A stretch of DNA of 64,000 nt, taken from NCBI GenBank assembly GCA_021498095.1, contig JAIZWK010000001.1:1537666-1601665 (forward strand). Reading direction: 5' to 3'. The notes under the pieces are model-generated. The model ran no database searches, was not told where the DNA came from, and worked only from the letters and a program-made list of their open reading frames with translations. The position numbers and the translations under genes were made by a program. Origin of the DNA: Candidatus Harpocratesius repetitus. GTDB taxonomy: Archaea > Asgardarchaeota > Lokiarchaeia > Sigyniarchaeales > Promethearchaeaceae. Shown piece by piece: positions 57,471 through 64,000 of the stretch (within the stretch, counting starts at the first letter, position 1; each line of letters starts with the position of its first letter).

Positions 57471-57764
57471 GATATTGGTTGATTTTAAAATCGAAAAATG
57501 TTGGATTCCTATCTGAAAACCATAGATTTATTTGAGATATCTTTCCAATGATATACTGTAAAGGCGGGCGCTTCAGTATTATTTTGTCTTTTTGGATACC
57601 ACTGAATTTTTGTAAACTTGCGGATTTCGGTGGATGATTACACCTATTTTTAATTTAGGTTTTTCTTTTAGGGGCGATTTGCCCTTCTGGAGCGCTACCT
57701 TTACTCTTCCTTATGATAAGTATGTGAAATAAAATTCCTTTAAAATCGAAATATTGAAATTCAA
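57471..57764. other. Gap with coding-like debris
   Basis: About 290 bases. TTTAAAATCGAAA occurs at both borders (about 57483 and 57740) as a direct repeat. On the minus strand near 57590-57715 there is a ~41-codon frame without a start (KVALQKGKSPLKEKPKLKIG) that looks like a fragment of a basic protein. Confidence 0.3.
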
Positions 57765-59552
57765 ATGGGTTTGGTTAAACAAAGTTTTAAGGAAGAATGT
57801 ATTATTGATAAAAATGTGGTGTCGATTTATCCGGAAAGAGATGAATCAAAACTATACCAAGACAGAGTTTATTGTAATAAGTGTGGAAATTTATTGGGTT
57901 ATTTTAAAAAAGATAATCCCAAATATAAAAAAGATAAAATTATTTGCCTTGCTTGTGAAAATTTGTATGTTATCAAAAAAGAAATTGTTTTAGATTATTT
58001 GGAATATGAAAAATTTCTAACAGAAAAAATCTTTCAAATTTTTTTGGAATTTAATGATCAAAAACGATGCATTAAAACAATTCTAAATCTCCGAGAAACG
58101 CAAGGAAGTTATTATGATCAAAATTTTTCAACAGAACCATCTGTTACAGCAACAGGGGGAATAGTAATTAGTATAAATTATTTGATTTTGATGGATTTGG
58201 CAATTGGGTTGTTTTTAGAAAATTATATTAATGTAAATACTTCCCAAAATGGCTTTGATGCTTCAGAATTTGCTAAAATAATTCATAAATATCAAAAAAT
58301 ATTTCAACAAATCTATTCGATTAAGCAAAACAAATCATGTATGATAAAGATAAGCGATGATTATTATAATTTTAATTACACGTTCTCAGATGAATATATT
58401 CCATCATTGGAACAATTTGGTCTTACAAGGCGCAACCTTAACTCTGAAGAGAATTCTTCGAAAATTATGAAAATCGCAGAGGAATTAGAAGACAGGGATA
58501 ATATAACTCATAATTTATACTTGGTTTCGATTATGCTACGCGGTGCAATCTCTATAAATTTTCCTGAAAGAAGCGCAAATGTATTTTCTTTTGATCAATT
58601 TGATGATTTTATCAAAAAACTTATCCATGATTTTATTGCATATATGGAATATAAATATAAGGATAAAGTTGGAAAAACACAATCTGATTTAGCAAATAAC
58701 CAAAATTTCTTTATTTCACTTTCTTTGAACGATTTCTTCTTAGATTTCAAAGATCACATTTTAAAATCTCATCCAATAAATTCCAATTTAACCGATGAAT
58801 CAATTAAGGAAATTTTTGAAAAAATAAAACGAGCATTTATTTCTTCTAAATATAATAACATTATGCCCCCTATTTTCGTTTGTAATATTTTCGACTCTAA
58901 AATTTATTTTGGTCCAAATTCTTTGTTTTTTTACCGCTCTTTATTAGAGGCTTCAATTGAATGGCTAAAAATTAAATCCCATTTTGATGAATGGTGTGAT
59001 AATAGATTTTTTGAAAAAATTTTTGAAATTCTTAAATCTTGCGGGATTAACTGCTACGATGACAGCCTCCCTAATCCTTTTTTACTTAGAGAAATTAAAA
59101 ATAAGAAAAATGATGGATTCGAAATTGATATATACGGAAGAAAAGATGATATTCTATTTCTTTTTGAGCTGAAATCTTTTAGACCTTCGCCCTTTTTTGA
59201 TTCTATTGTTCATAGAAAATCTCGTTTTAATAGATGCGATCACTTCGAGGCTCAAATTTTTAATCCTAATAAAGCTTATAATTTTTGGCAAAACATCTCT
59301 TTGAAATCTTTATCTGATCCAAATGGTTTTTGGAATCTTAATCTTCGAAAAAAAAATCATAAAACAGGCAAATTTGAATCAATTAGGATAAAATTTAAGC
59401 ACAATTTTCCGCCAAAATTTATAGTTCCAATTTTTGTAAATCAGCTAAGTGAATTGCCAAACAGTAAAAATTATAAAATTAATTTGGTTATTCAATCAGA
59501 ATTGAGATTTTTTCTTCAAAATCAAAAATTATGGAAAAAATATAGATTGTAA
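57765..59552 (+). CDS. Large protein with N-terminal zinc ribbon and C-terminal PD-(D/E)XK-like nuclease motif
   Basis: 595 residues. A zinc ribbon lies near residues 36-65 (YCNKCGNLLGYF, then ICLACENLY). The middle ~400 residues are helical and unrecognised. Near residue 455 the motif FEIDIYGRKDDILFLFELKS matches the PD-(D/E)XK core (Asp, then ExK in ELK), as in restriction-type and Holliday-junction nucleases. Its position among Argonaute, TOPRIM and transposase genes suggests a defence nuclease. No partner gene is adjacent on the same strand. The nuclease reading rests on this one motif. Confidence 0.68.
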   Translation: MGLVKQSFKEECIIDKNVVSIYPERDESKLYQDRVYCNKCGNLLGYFKKDNPKYKKDKIICLACENLYVIKKEIVLDYLEYEKFLTEKIFQIFLEFNDQKRCIKTILNLRETQGSYYDQNFSTEPSVTATGGIVISINYLILMDLAIGLFLENYINVNTSQNGFDASEFAKIIHKYQKIFQQIYSIKQNKSCMIKISDDYYNFNYTFSDEYIPSLEQFGLTRRNLNSEENSSKIMKIAEELEDRDNITHNLYLVSIMLRGAISINFPERSANVFSFDQFDDFIKKLIHDFIAYMEYKYKDKVGKTQSDLANNQNFFISLSLNDFFLDFKDHILKSHPINSNLTDESIKEIFEKIKRAFISSKYNNIMPPIFVCNIFDSKIYFGPNSLFFYRSLLEASIEWLKIKSHFDEWCDNRFFEKIFEILKSCGINCYDDSLPNPFLLREIKNKKNDGFEIDIYGRKDDILFLFELKSFRPSPFFDSIVHRKSRFNRCDHFEAQIFNPNKAYNFWQNISLKSLSDPNGFWNLNLRKKNHKTGKFESIRIKFKHNFPPKFIVPIFVNQLSELPNSKNYKINLVIQSELRFFLQNQKLWKKYRL

Positions 59553-59588
59553 ATTATTCAAAATCAATTCAGAATTCTTGAATTTTTT

Positions 59589-60515
59589 TTAAAAGGTGAT
59601 CACGAACATCTCAAACTCATCAAGCCACCATTGCACCGCTTCCTGTCGATTTTCATCCACTTCCTCCGATTTACGCGCCAGATCCCAGCAATCTTGAAAA
59701 TCCGACTCCGAACCTTCATGATGTGCCAACCCTTCGATTTCTTGTTTCAGTGTGTTTTTTAATTCTAGCAGAGCTTGGGAGGGTTGTTCGTGCATCATTT
59801 TCATGCGGGCTTGGATGAGGGCGGTCATGAATCTCTGCTTGAGATCTTCTTTCCAATCCATTTGATTATTTTCTATTTTCTGATTAAATTTCTCAAAATG
59901 GGTGCTTGGTAATGATTCAAGATTATTTTCTAATGTTTGGTTGTTATATGAGTTGTTATTTCCAGTATGTTCATCTCGGCTTTTATTATCGTTATTTGCT
60001 CTATTAATTTCATTCGTTATATGTTCATCTATGTTGTTGTAATATGGTTTATCCAGATTTTCTATTTCTTCTAAGTCGTTTGGTATTTCATCTGTGGTTT
60101 GAAAAAAATCTTCATCTAAAAAATTTAAAACCTCATCATTATGAAATTGAAATTCCGGTTGGTTGTCTGCGGGCAGTGAATTGCTCTCGCCCTCATGTTT
60201 GGGATAAATCGGAAGATGGGTTTGAATATCTTGAAAAATATTTTCTTCTGTCTCATTTTCTTCTACGCCTTGATCTGGTAGATTTTTGTTTTTGATTTGA
60301 TGATTTTGATTAAGCCGATATTCCGAAAGCATTTTTTTGGTTTTTGCGGTGGTGACATATCCTGTTAAATCTACTCCCGAACCTCCGGCAAATGTGGTCT
60401 GGTCTAAATAACTTGTGCGCTCCAATTGATTGATCCACTCTCTGCACTTCTCTGTTTGGTTTTGGGGGGGATTTGATGAGTGCGCAGATAATCGTAGTTC
60501 TTTCCAACAGTTCAT
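59589..60515 (-). CDS. Open frame covering the second half of the frameshifted gene
   Basis: 308 codons to the stop at 59589. Native sequence begins around PPQNQTEKCREWINQLE after the C7 run; the first few residues are out-of-frame. The region is Asn/Glu-rich in the middle and helical at the end (QRFMTALIQARMKMMHEQPS). See the pseudogene entry. Confidence 0.4.
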   Translation of the reverse strand: MNCWKELRLSAHSSNPPQNQTEKCREWINQLERTSYLDQTTFAGGSGVDLTGYVTTAKTKKMLSEYRLNQNHQIKNKNLPDQGVEENETEENIFQDIQTHLPIYPKHEGESNSLPADNQPEFQFHNDEVLNFLDEDFFQTTDEIPNDLEEIENLDKPYYNNIDEHITNEINRANNDNKSRDEHTGNNNSYNNQTLENNLESLPSTHFEKFNQKIENNQMDWKEDLKQRFMTALIQARMKMMHEQPSQALLELKNTLKQEIEGLAHHEGSESDFQDCWDLARKSEEVDENRQEAVQWWLDEFEMFVITF

Positions 60516-61017
60516 TCAACAGAGTGGTGGAAGATAAAACAGAATAATTGTCTAATACTGAATCCAAGTGTTCCAGAAAATTATGCAGAATGGGAATTAA
60601 ATCATTTTGGCCGCTGAAATCAAACTCCAGATAATTGCTCGGGGTATTAGTGCTTGATGGTCTGGTTGATTGATTAGATAATTGAATTGCTCCATTTGAT
60701 CCATTTATTCTGTTTATTCTATTCATCTCGTTTATCTCATTTGTTTCGTCTTTTTCATCTTTTTGTTCTTTTTGTTCTTTTTGATTAAGTTCTTCAATTT
60801 TTGCTCTAAAACGGAAAATGTAAGGAAAACGGATTGAAGCCCGATAAACCATGCAATCAAATTCCCGCAGGCTCTGAAGCACCTTTTCTTGATAAGATGC
60901 TTTTCGGGTGGCTTTATTAAAAGTATTGGTATATGATTGATCGATATTGAGAAGATTATGGAGAATTTTGAGAGTTTGGGAATTCTGAGTGCGGTAGGCA
61001 AAAATATCTTGTAGCAT
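60310..61017 (-). CDS. Open frame covering the first half of the frameshifted gene
   Basis: 235 codons from ATG 61017. Residues after ALIKSP belong to the wrong frame past the C7 run, so its last ~50 residues are not native. It contains the low-complexity segment around QKEQKEQKDEKDE. It is the upstream part of the pseudogene at 59589-61110. Confidence 0.4.
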   Translation of the reverse strand: MLQDIFAYRTQNSQTLKILHNLLNIDQSYTNTFNKATRKASYQEKVLQSLREFDCMVYRASIRFPYIFRFRAKIEELNQKEQKEQKDEKDETNEINEMNRINRINGSNGAIQLSNQSTRPSSTNTPSNYLEFDFSGQNDLIPILHNFLEHLDSVLDNYSVLSSTTLLNELLERTTIICALIKSPPKPNREVQRVDQSIGAHKLFRPDHICRRFGSRFNRICHHRKNQKNAFGISA

Positions 61018-61272
61018 ATTAGCTTTTTTTCCACCGGTTAGCAGTAGACCTTCGAGTAGGGTGAGTTGGGCTTCCTCTATGTTTTTCTATTTTTGTTTGA
61101 CCCGACCCATTGAAGGGGGTTTATCTTCAATTTGGATGCGTTTGGCTATTCTCTTTAAACAAAGAGCTGAATCGGGGTCATAGTTGAAGAATATATAAAT
61201 AAAAATCGTTTTATTGAAAAAGCGATAAGGCTACGGTTAAGGGACGAGCAAAGAAATAACCAGAAAAATTAG

Positions 61273-61902
61273 TCATAAGTTAATTCCCATCAATTTTTTT
61301 TGAAAGACTTCTTTCACGTCTTTTACTCTTACTATTAGCATTTCAATGTAAGATCTCACTTCTTTTTTATATCTTGGATATTTATCGTCTAATACAATTT
61401 TTTCTGTAGAACCTTTTTTAAATACCAGTTTATTTTCTCCAAGAAATGTTTTTCGTTTAACCAAATCATCATAGAGCGCATTCCATAATTTCAACCAAGC
61501 ATTGAAAAATAACTTTTCATCAAGATATGTAAAAAATCCAAATGATTTCTCATCTGCATCTTTCTTAAATTGAAACCAGTTTAACGCAGACCAAAAAACA
61601 TGTTCCTTTTCTTTATGGATTACCCATTCTTCTCCTTCGCAACTAGGATCACCACAACCACACGTAATAAAGTAATCTTCGACTTTTTTTCCGTTAAATA
61701 TTTGTTCAGCATGAGATTTCCATGAACTGATGAGGAAGGAAATCGGTCCAGCGACCGGATATTTAAACGGAAAATTATTTACTTTGAATTTGATTAATAT
61801 TGGGTATACGATATCCCATTCTTGATATCCATTGTAGAGGTTGAAGGAAGATAATTCTAATTGAAATTCCTTTTCATTCTGTGGAATAAAAAGATAATAC
61901 AT
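61273..61902 (-). CDS. Uncharacterised protein with a CGCGDPSCEG motif
   Basis: 209 residues, not recognised as a named family. A Cys-rich motif (FITCGCGDPSCEGEEWVIHK) could bind a metal. The rest mixes beta segments at the N-terminus with helices at the C-terminus (VRSYIEMLIVRVKDVKEVFQ). No signal peptide. The gene looks intact and is transcribed divergently from the ArsR gene. Confidence 0.65.
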   Translation of the reverse strand: MYYLFIPQNEKEFQLELSSFNLYNGYQEWDIVYPILIKFKVNNFPFKYPVAGPISFLISSWKSHAEQIFNGKKVEDYFITCGCGDPSCEGEEWVIHKEKEHVFWSALNWFQFKKDADEKSFGFFTYLDEKLFFNAWLKLWNALYDDLVKRKTFLGENKLVFKKGSTEKIVLDDKYPRYKKEVRSYIEMLIVRVKDVKEVFQKKLMGINL

Positions 61903-62079
61903 AAATTGTTGATCTATGGTAGATAATTTTGTTAATCGAAAGCTTTGATACTTGAAAAGTTTTCCTAACGTTTATGATATAACATTTTAGAATTTCTTAA
62001 AAAGCTTATTTGAAGTGTGTGAAAAGCAGTGAGTAGTCAATAAATATGAAAGTGATGAAAGTATAGCAATTAGAAAGTA

Positions 62080-62111
62080 TAAAACATTTTAATTATTATC
62101 AAAACATTTTA
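62080..62111. promoter_or_regulatory. Probable ArsR operator pair
   Basis: AAAACATTTTA occurs at 62081-62091 and again at 62101-62111, exactly 20 bases apart, just upstream of the ArsR gene. A palindromic variant AAAACGTTTT lies at 62527-62536 before the next gene. Confidence 0.5.
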
Positions 62112-62135
62112 TATTTCTAATCTGTAAATGTTACT

Positions 62136-62483
62136 ATGGAATCTCGAATCGATGAATTTCTGAAATCTTGTAATAAATCCCAATCATCGCCGGATTTTAT
62201 GGTCCAATATCAAAATTTAGCTAAAAAAATTACTCAAAGCAAGGATTTTATCCAAGAATTAAAGCGACATAGTGCTTTGGCAAATAAATATCGCCTCTTA
62301 ATTTATCATCTCCTTAAAGATGGCGAACAATGCAATTGTTCACTGGCAAGGATTTTAGGATTGTCAGAAGGGTCAATCACCCATCATATAAAGAAGTTGG
62401 AAGATGCTGGTTTGATTGTAGGCCGCAATCGGGGTCATTTTACCATTTACTATACGGCTGCTAATCTAAAAAAGAGTCTTTAA
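62136..62483 (+). CDS. ArsR-family transcriptional regulator with a C-x-C motif
   Basis: 115 residues. The winged HTH reads KYRLLIYHLLKDGEQCNCSL, then ARILGLSEGSITHHIKKLED and AGLIVGRNRGHFTIYYTA. The CNC pair at the start of the recognition region matches the position of the CxC metal- or arsenite-sensing site in ArsR/SmtB proteins. It probably represses itself and the three downstream genes until a thiophilic ligand binds. Repeated AAAACATTTTA motifs upstream are the likely binding sites. Confidence 0.85.
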   Translation: MESRIDEFLKSCNKSQSSPDFMVQYQNLAKKITQSKDFIQELKRHSALANKYRLLIYHLLKDGEQCNCSLARILGLSEGSITHHIKKLEDAGLIVGRNRGHFTIYYTAANLKKSL

Positions 62484-62526
62484 GAATAATGGATTGAAAG
62501 AAAAGGAAATCATTTTAATTTTTTTC

Positions 62527-62536
62527 AAAACGTTTT
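62527..62536. promoter_or_regulatory. Palindromic AAAACGTTTT site before the HdrA-like gene
   Basis: Perfect 10-bp palindrome, 26 bases before ATG 62563, matching the two ArsR-promoter sites except for one base. Confidence 0.45.
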
Positions 62537-62562
62537 AATAATTGCAAAACCTATTTTTAATT

Positions 62563-62943
62563 ATGGGAAAAGTCGGATTTATTTTGTGTGTTTGCACTGG
62601 CGATTGCCCTGGTTTTGCAAGCATGAATGTATGGGATTTGATTAACCAAGTACGCTTAGCGTTACCGGTAGAATGGGCAATTGTTCATCCGCAGTTGTGT
62701 GAAACTGATGGTGATCGATTTACTAAGAACTTATTGGAGCTAATTCGTCAAAATCAGTTGAAATATTTCATTGCAGGATGTTCTCCAAACATGCAACGTA
62801 AATTAATCGGTACTCATTTTAAAGAAGCAGGATTAAATTTTGAGGACTGGGTTATGCCTTTAGATGTACGAAATATGACTACAGATCAAGCTTTCGATGC
62901 CATTGAATCTCAATTAGAAAAATGGGTGAAAATTGATGATTAA
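62563..62943 (+). CDS. HdrA N-terminal-domain-like protein
   Basis: 126 residues. The sequence VGFILCVCTGDCPGFASMNV and the block KYFIAGCSPNMQRKLIGTHF followed by KEAGLNFEDWVMPLDVRNM match the N-terminal part of heterodisulfide reductase subunit A (xxCxCxxxI...; ACSPxxHxxxFxxxxxxAGLNxx). The flavin-binding domain of HdrA is absent, so this is a stand-alone small electron-transfer or disulfide-handling protein. Its stop overlaps the start of the ferredoxin gene by eight bases. Confidence 0.72.
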   Translation: MGKVGFILCVCTGDCPGFASMNVWDLINQVRLALPVEWAIVHPQLCETDGDRFTKNLLELIRQNQLKYFIAGCSPNMQRKLIGTHFKEAGLNFEDWVMPLDVRNMTTDQAFDAIESQLEKWVKIDD

Positions 62944-63259
62944 TTCTGATAAAAATAGAATTCCAAAGCAAATTCATCGATTTATGGGCGTGGATCGAAA
63001 AGACATTGACTGGTTTCCCATAATTGATTTTAATAAATGTAATAATTGTGGTGATTGTGTTCAATTTTGCGCCCATGGTGTATTTAATATGGAAAATGGA
63101 GTATTAATTGTTCAGAATCCAAAAAATTGTGTTGTGTTCTGTCAGGCATGTTTAAAAATGTGTCCAAAAGATGCATTAATATTTCAAGAGAAAAAGAAAG
63201 TTTTAGCCCAGATTAGGCAAATAAAATCGCAACAAAAACAATCCATAGATAATTATTGA
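62936..63259 (+). CDS. 4Fe-4S ferredoxin-type protein
   Basis: 107 residues. Two clusters of cysteines: KCNNCGDCVQFCAHGVF (CxxCxxCxxxC) and NCVVFCQACLKMCPKDALIF. These should bind two Fe-S clusters. The ~25-residue N-terminus and Gln/Lys-rich C-terminus are non-conserved. GGTG lies seven bases before ATG 62936, and the gene overlaps the preceding one, so they form one operon and probably one electron-transfer unit. Confidence 0.88.
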   Translation: MINSDKNRIPKQIHRFMGVDRKDIDWFPIIDFNKCNNCGDCVQFCAHGVFNMENGVLIVQNPKNCVVFCQACLKMCPKDALIFQEKKKVLAQIRQIKSQQKQSIDNY

Positions 63260-63301
63260 TAGACTTTAGAAAATAATTTAAAATAATATTTGGTGAAATA
63301 T

Positions 63302-64000
63302 ATGAATGTAAAAATTGTTTTGATTCCTTGTATGGGATGCGAAAAGAACATAGGAAAGATCGGCACTTTGGCAGCTCTTTCTTTGGAAAAATCAAAAAAA
63401 TTTCCTTTCCTAAGACTTAATCCATCTATCACTCAAATTGCTGCTGGAGAATATACTTCATTTTCTCCAGAAACATTGATTATTGCACTGAATTGCTGTA
63501 ACGTTCGATGTTCAACAAAGATACTAAATCAAAAGTCTATAAAACCTCACTATTTGATAAATATCTCTAAATATTTGAAGGATATTAATATTCCAAAAGG
63601 TGATTATTCAATTCATGAGTTACTTAAAGATTCTTCAGTTTCGATTATTACCGAATGCCTTTCAAACGAAATTGAAGAATATGTTATTCAATTTACACAT
63701 AAACATGAAGAAAATTCAGTTATCAAAGTAAATGAACCTTCAAATTCTAAGACTTCATTCACATTCACACCAAATTATTCTAAAATGCTCGAATTTACTT
63801 TTTCAAAATTTAAATTTCAAGTTCCCATAAATCCAAATCGACTTTTCTTTAATTGGAATGATGCATGGGCTTACTATTTGGGTGAAGGAAAAGTGGTGAT
63901 TGGTATTACAGATTATCTGCAAAAAAATCTATCTGATATTCTCATTTGTGAATTTAACGAAATAGGCACTAATATTAGTCAATTTGAAGCCGTTGCAGAG
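63302..64000 (+). CDS. Fusion of a putative zinc-binding (DGC-like) domain and a GcvH-like lipoyl domain (cut by window end)
   Basis: At least 233 residues. The N-terminal ~100 show paired cysteines (IPCMGCEKNIGKIG and ALNCCNVRCSTKIL) in the layout of DGC-type zinc-binding proteins. The last ~50 visible residues (DAWAYYLGEGKVVIGITDYL, then DILICEFNEIGTNISQFEAV) match the GcvH/lipoate-binding protein fold just before the expected lipoyl-lysine, which lies beyond the window. GGTG lies six bases before ATG 63302. Context suggests a lipoate-linked sulfur or redox pathway under ArsR control. Confidence 0.75.
   Translation, partial: MNVKIVLIPCMGCEKNIGKIGTLAALSLEKSKKFPFLRLNPSITQIAAGEYTSFSPETLIIALNCCNVRCSTKILNQKSIKPHYLINISKYLKDINIPKGDYSIHELLKDSSVSIITECLSNEIEEYVIQFTHKHEENSVIKVNEPSNSKTSFTFTPNYSKMLEFTFSKFKFQVPINPNRLFFNWNDAWAYYLGEGKVVIGITDYLQKNLSDILICEFNEIGTNISQFEAVAE

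Larger units (their letters stand above)
59589..61110 (-). pseudogene. Frameshifted gene, unknown product
   Basis: The best reconstruction starts at ATG 61110 and meets TAG at 61087-61089. It continues with IEEAQLTLLEGLLLTGGKK, shifts frame at an A6 run near 61025, runs from MLQDIFAYRTQNSQTLKIL to ALIKSP, shifts again at a run of seven C (plus strand G7, 60464-60470), and ends at 59589. The intact product would be ~500 residues, with a charged QKEQKEQKDEKDE-type linker and a C-terminal acidic Asn-rich region. No family is recognised. Homopolymer errors in the sequence could explain the shifts but not the TAG. Confidence 0.55.

Noticed and set aside
60732..61034. Minus-strand frame of 100 codons
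   Set aside because: Only its first ~15 residues match the reconstructed frameshifted gene; the rest is out of frame with it.

Overview
The window comes from an AT-rich archaeal chromosome, most likely an Asgard (Promethearchaeota) archaeon. The information-processing genes are archaeal: split RNA polymerase subunits Rpo1N/Rpo1C, eL30, uS12, uS7, eL42, eS27, transcription factor S, PCNA, an RPA-like OB-fold protein and a family B DNA polymerase. The Asgard assignment rests on a Ras-superfamily GTPase fused to an N-terminal roadblock/longin-like domain, and on a 3031-residue surface protein whose cytoplasmic part also looks longin-like. Several genes carry an AGGTG ribosome binding site 6-7 nt before the start codon.

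Layout. 1-8.5 kb: a cut-off DNA polymerase B, a small membrane protein behind a nested palindrome, a thiolase, a soluble histidine kinase, an RNase H-like protein with a basic tail and a CinA-like protein. 8.5-23.7 kb: a P-type Ca2+-ATPase, a secreted NlpC/P60-like cysteine hydrolase, the longin-GTPase, an ADP-forming acyl-CoA synthetase beta subunit and the giant surface protein. 24-28.5 kb: an intact insertion sequence with 22-bp inverted ends and an 8-bp target duplication, then two FtsX-like permeases. 28.7-35.7 kb: the rpo1N-rpo1C-rpl30e-rps12-rps7 cluster, with an unusual rpo1N start and repeat-bearing tail. 36-39 kb: a small island of unfamiliar genes and an IS607-like recombinase remnant. 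39-48.6 kb: a TetR regulator, an ArsR-type HTH fused to a degenerate anaerobic ribonucleotide reductase, a decayed membrane gene, pyrB, ribosomal/TFS genes, an alkaline-phosphatase-superfamily enzyme, an OB-fold protein and PCNA.

48.6-61.1 kb is an accessory, defence-like region. It holds a four-gene operon around a short, apparently catalytically dead prokaryotic Argonaute; a DDE transposase followed directly by a TOPRIM gene and a broken tniQ; IS debris; zinc-ribbon and PD-(D/E)XK nuclease genes; and decayed genes with homopolymer frameshifts. 61.3-64 kb has an uncharacterised protein and an ArsR-led cluster: an HdrA-like domain protein, a ferredoxin, and a zinc-binding/GcvH-like fusion cut by the window end.

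The strongest candidates for something new are the Argonaute operon with unrecognised partners, the HTH/NrdD-like pseudoenzyme, the receptor-like surface protein with a longin-like cytoplasmic domain, the tandem modules on the RNA polymerase tail, and the transposase-TOPRIM-TniQ gene set. No tRNA, rRNA or CRISPR array was recognised by eye. All family assignments come from reading motifs, not from database searches.
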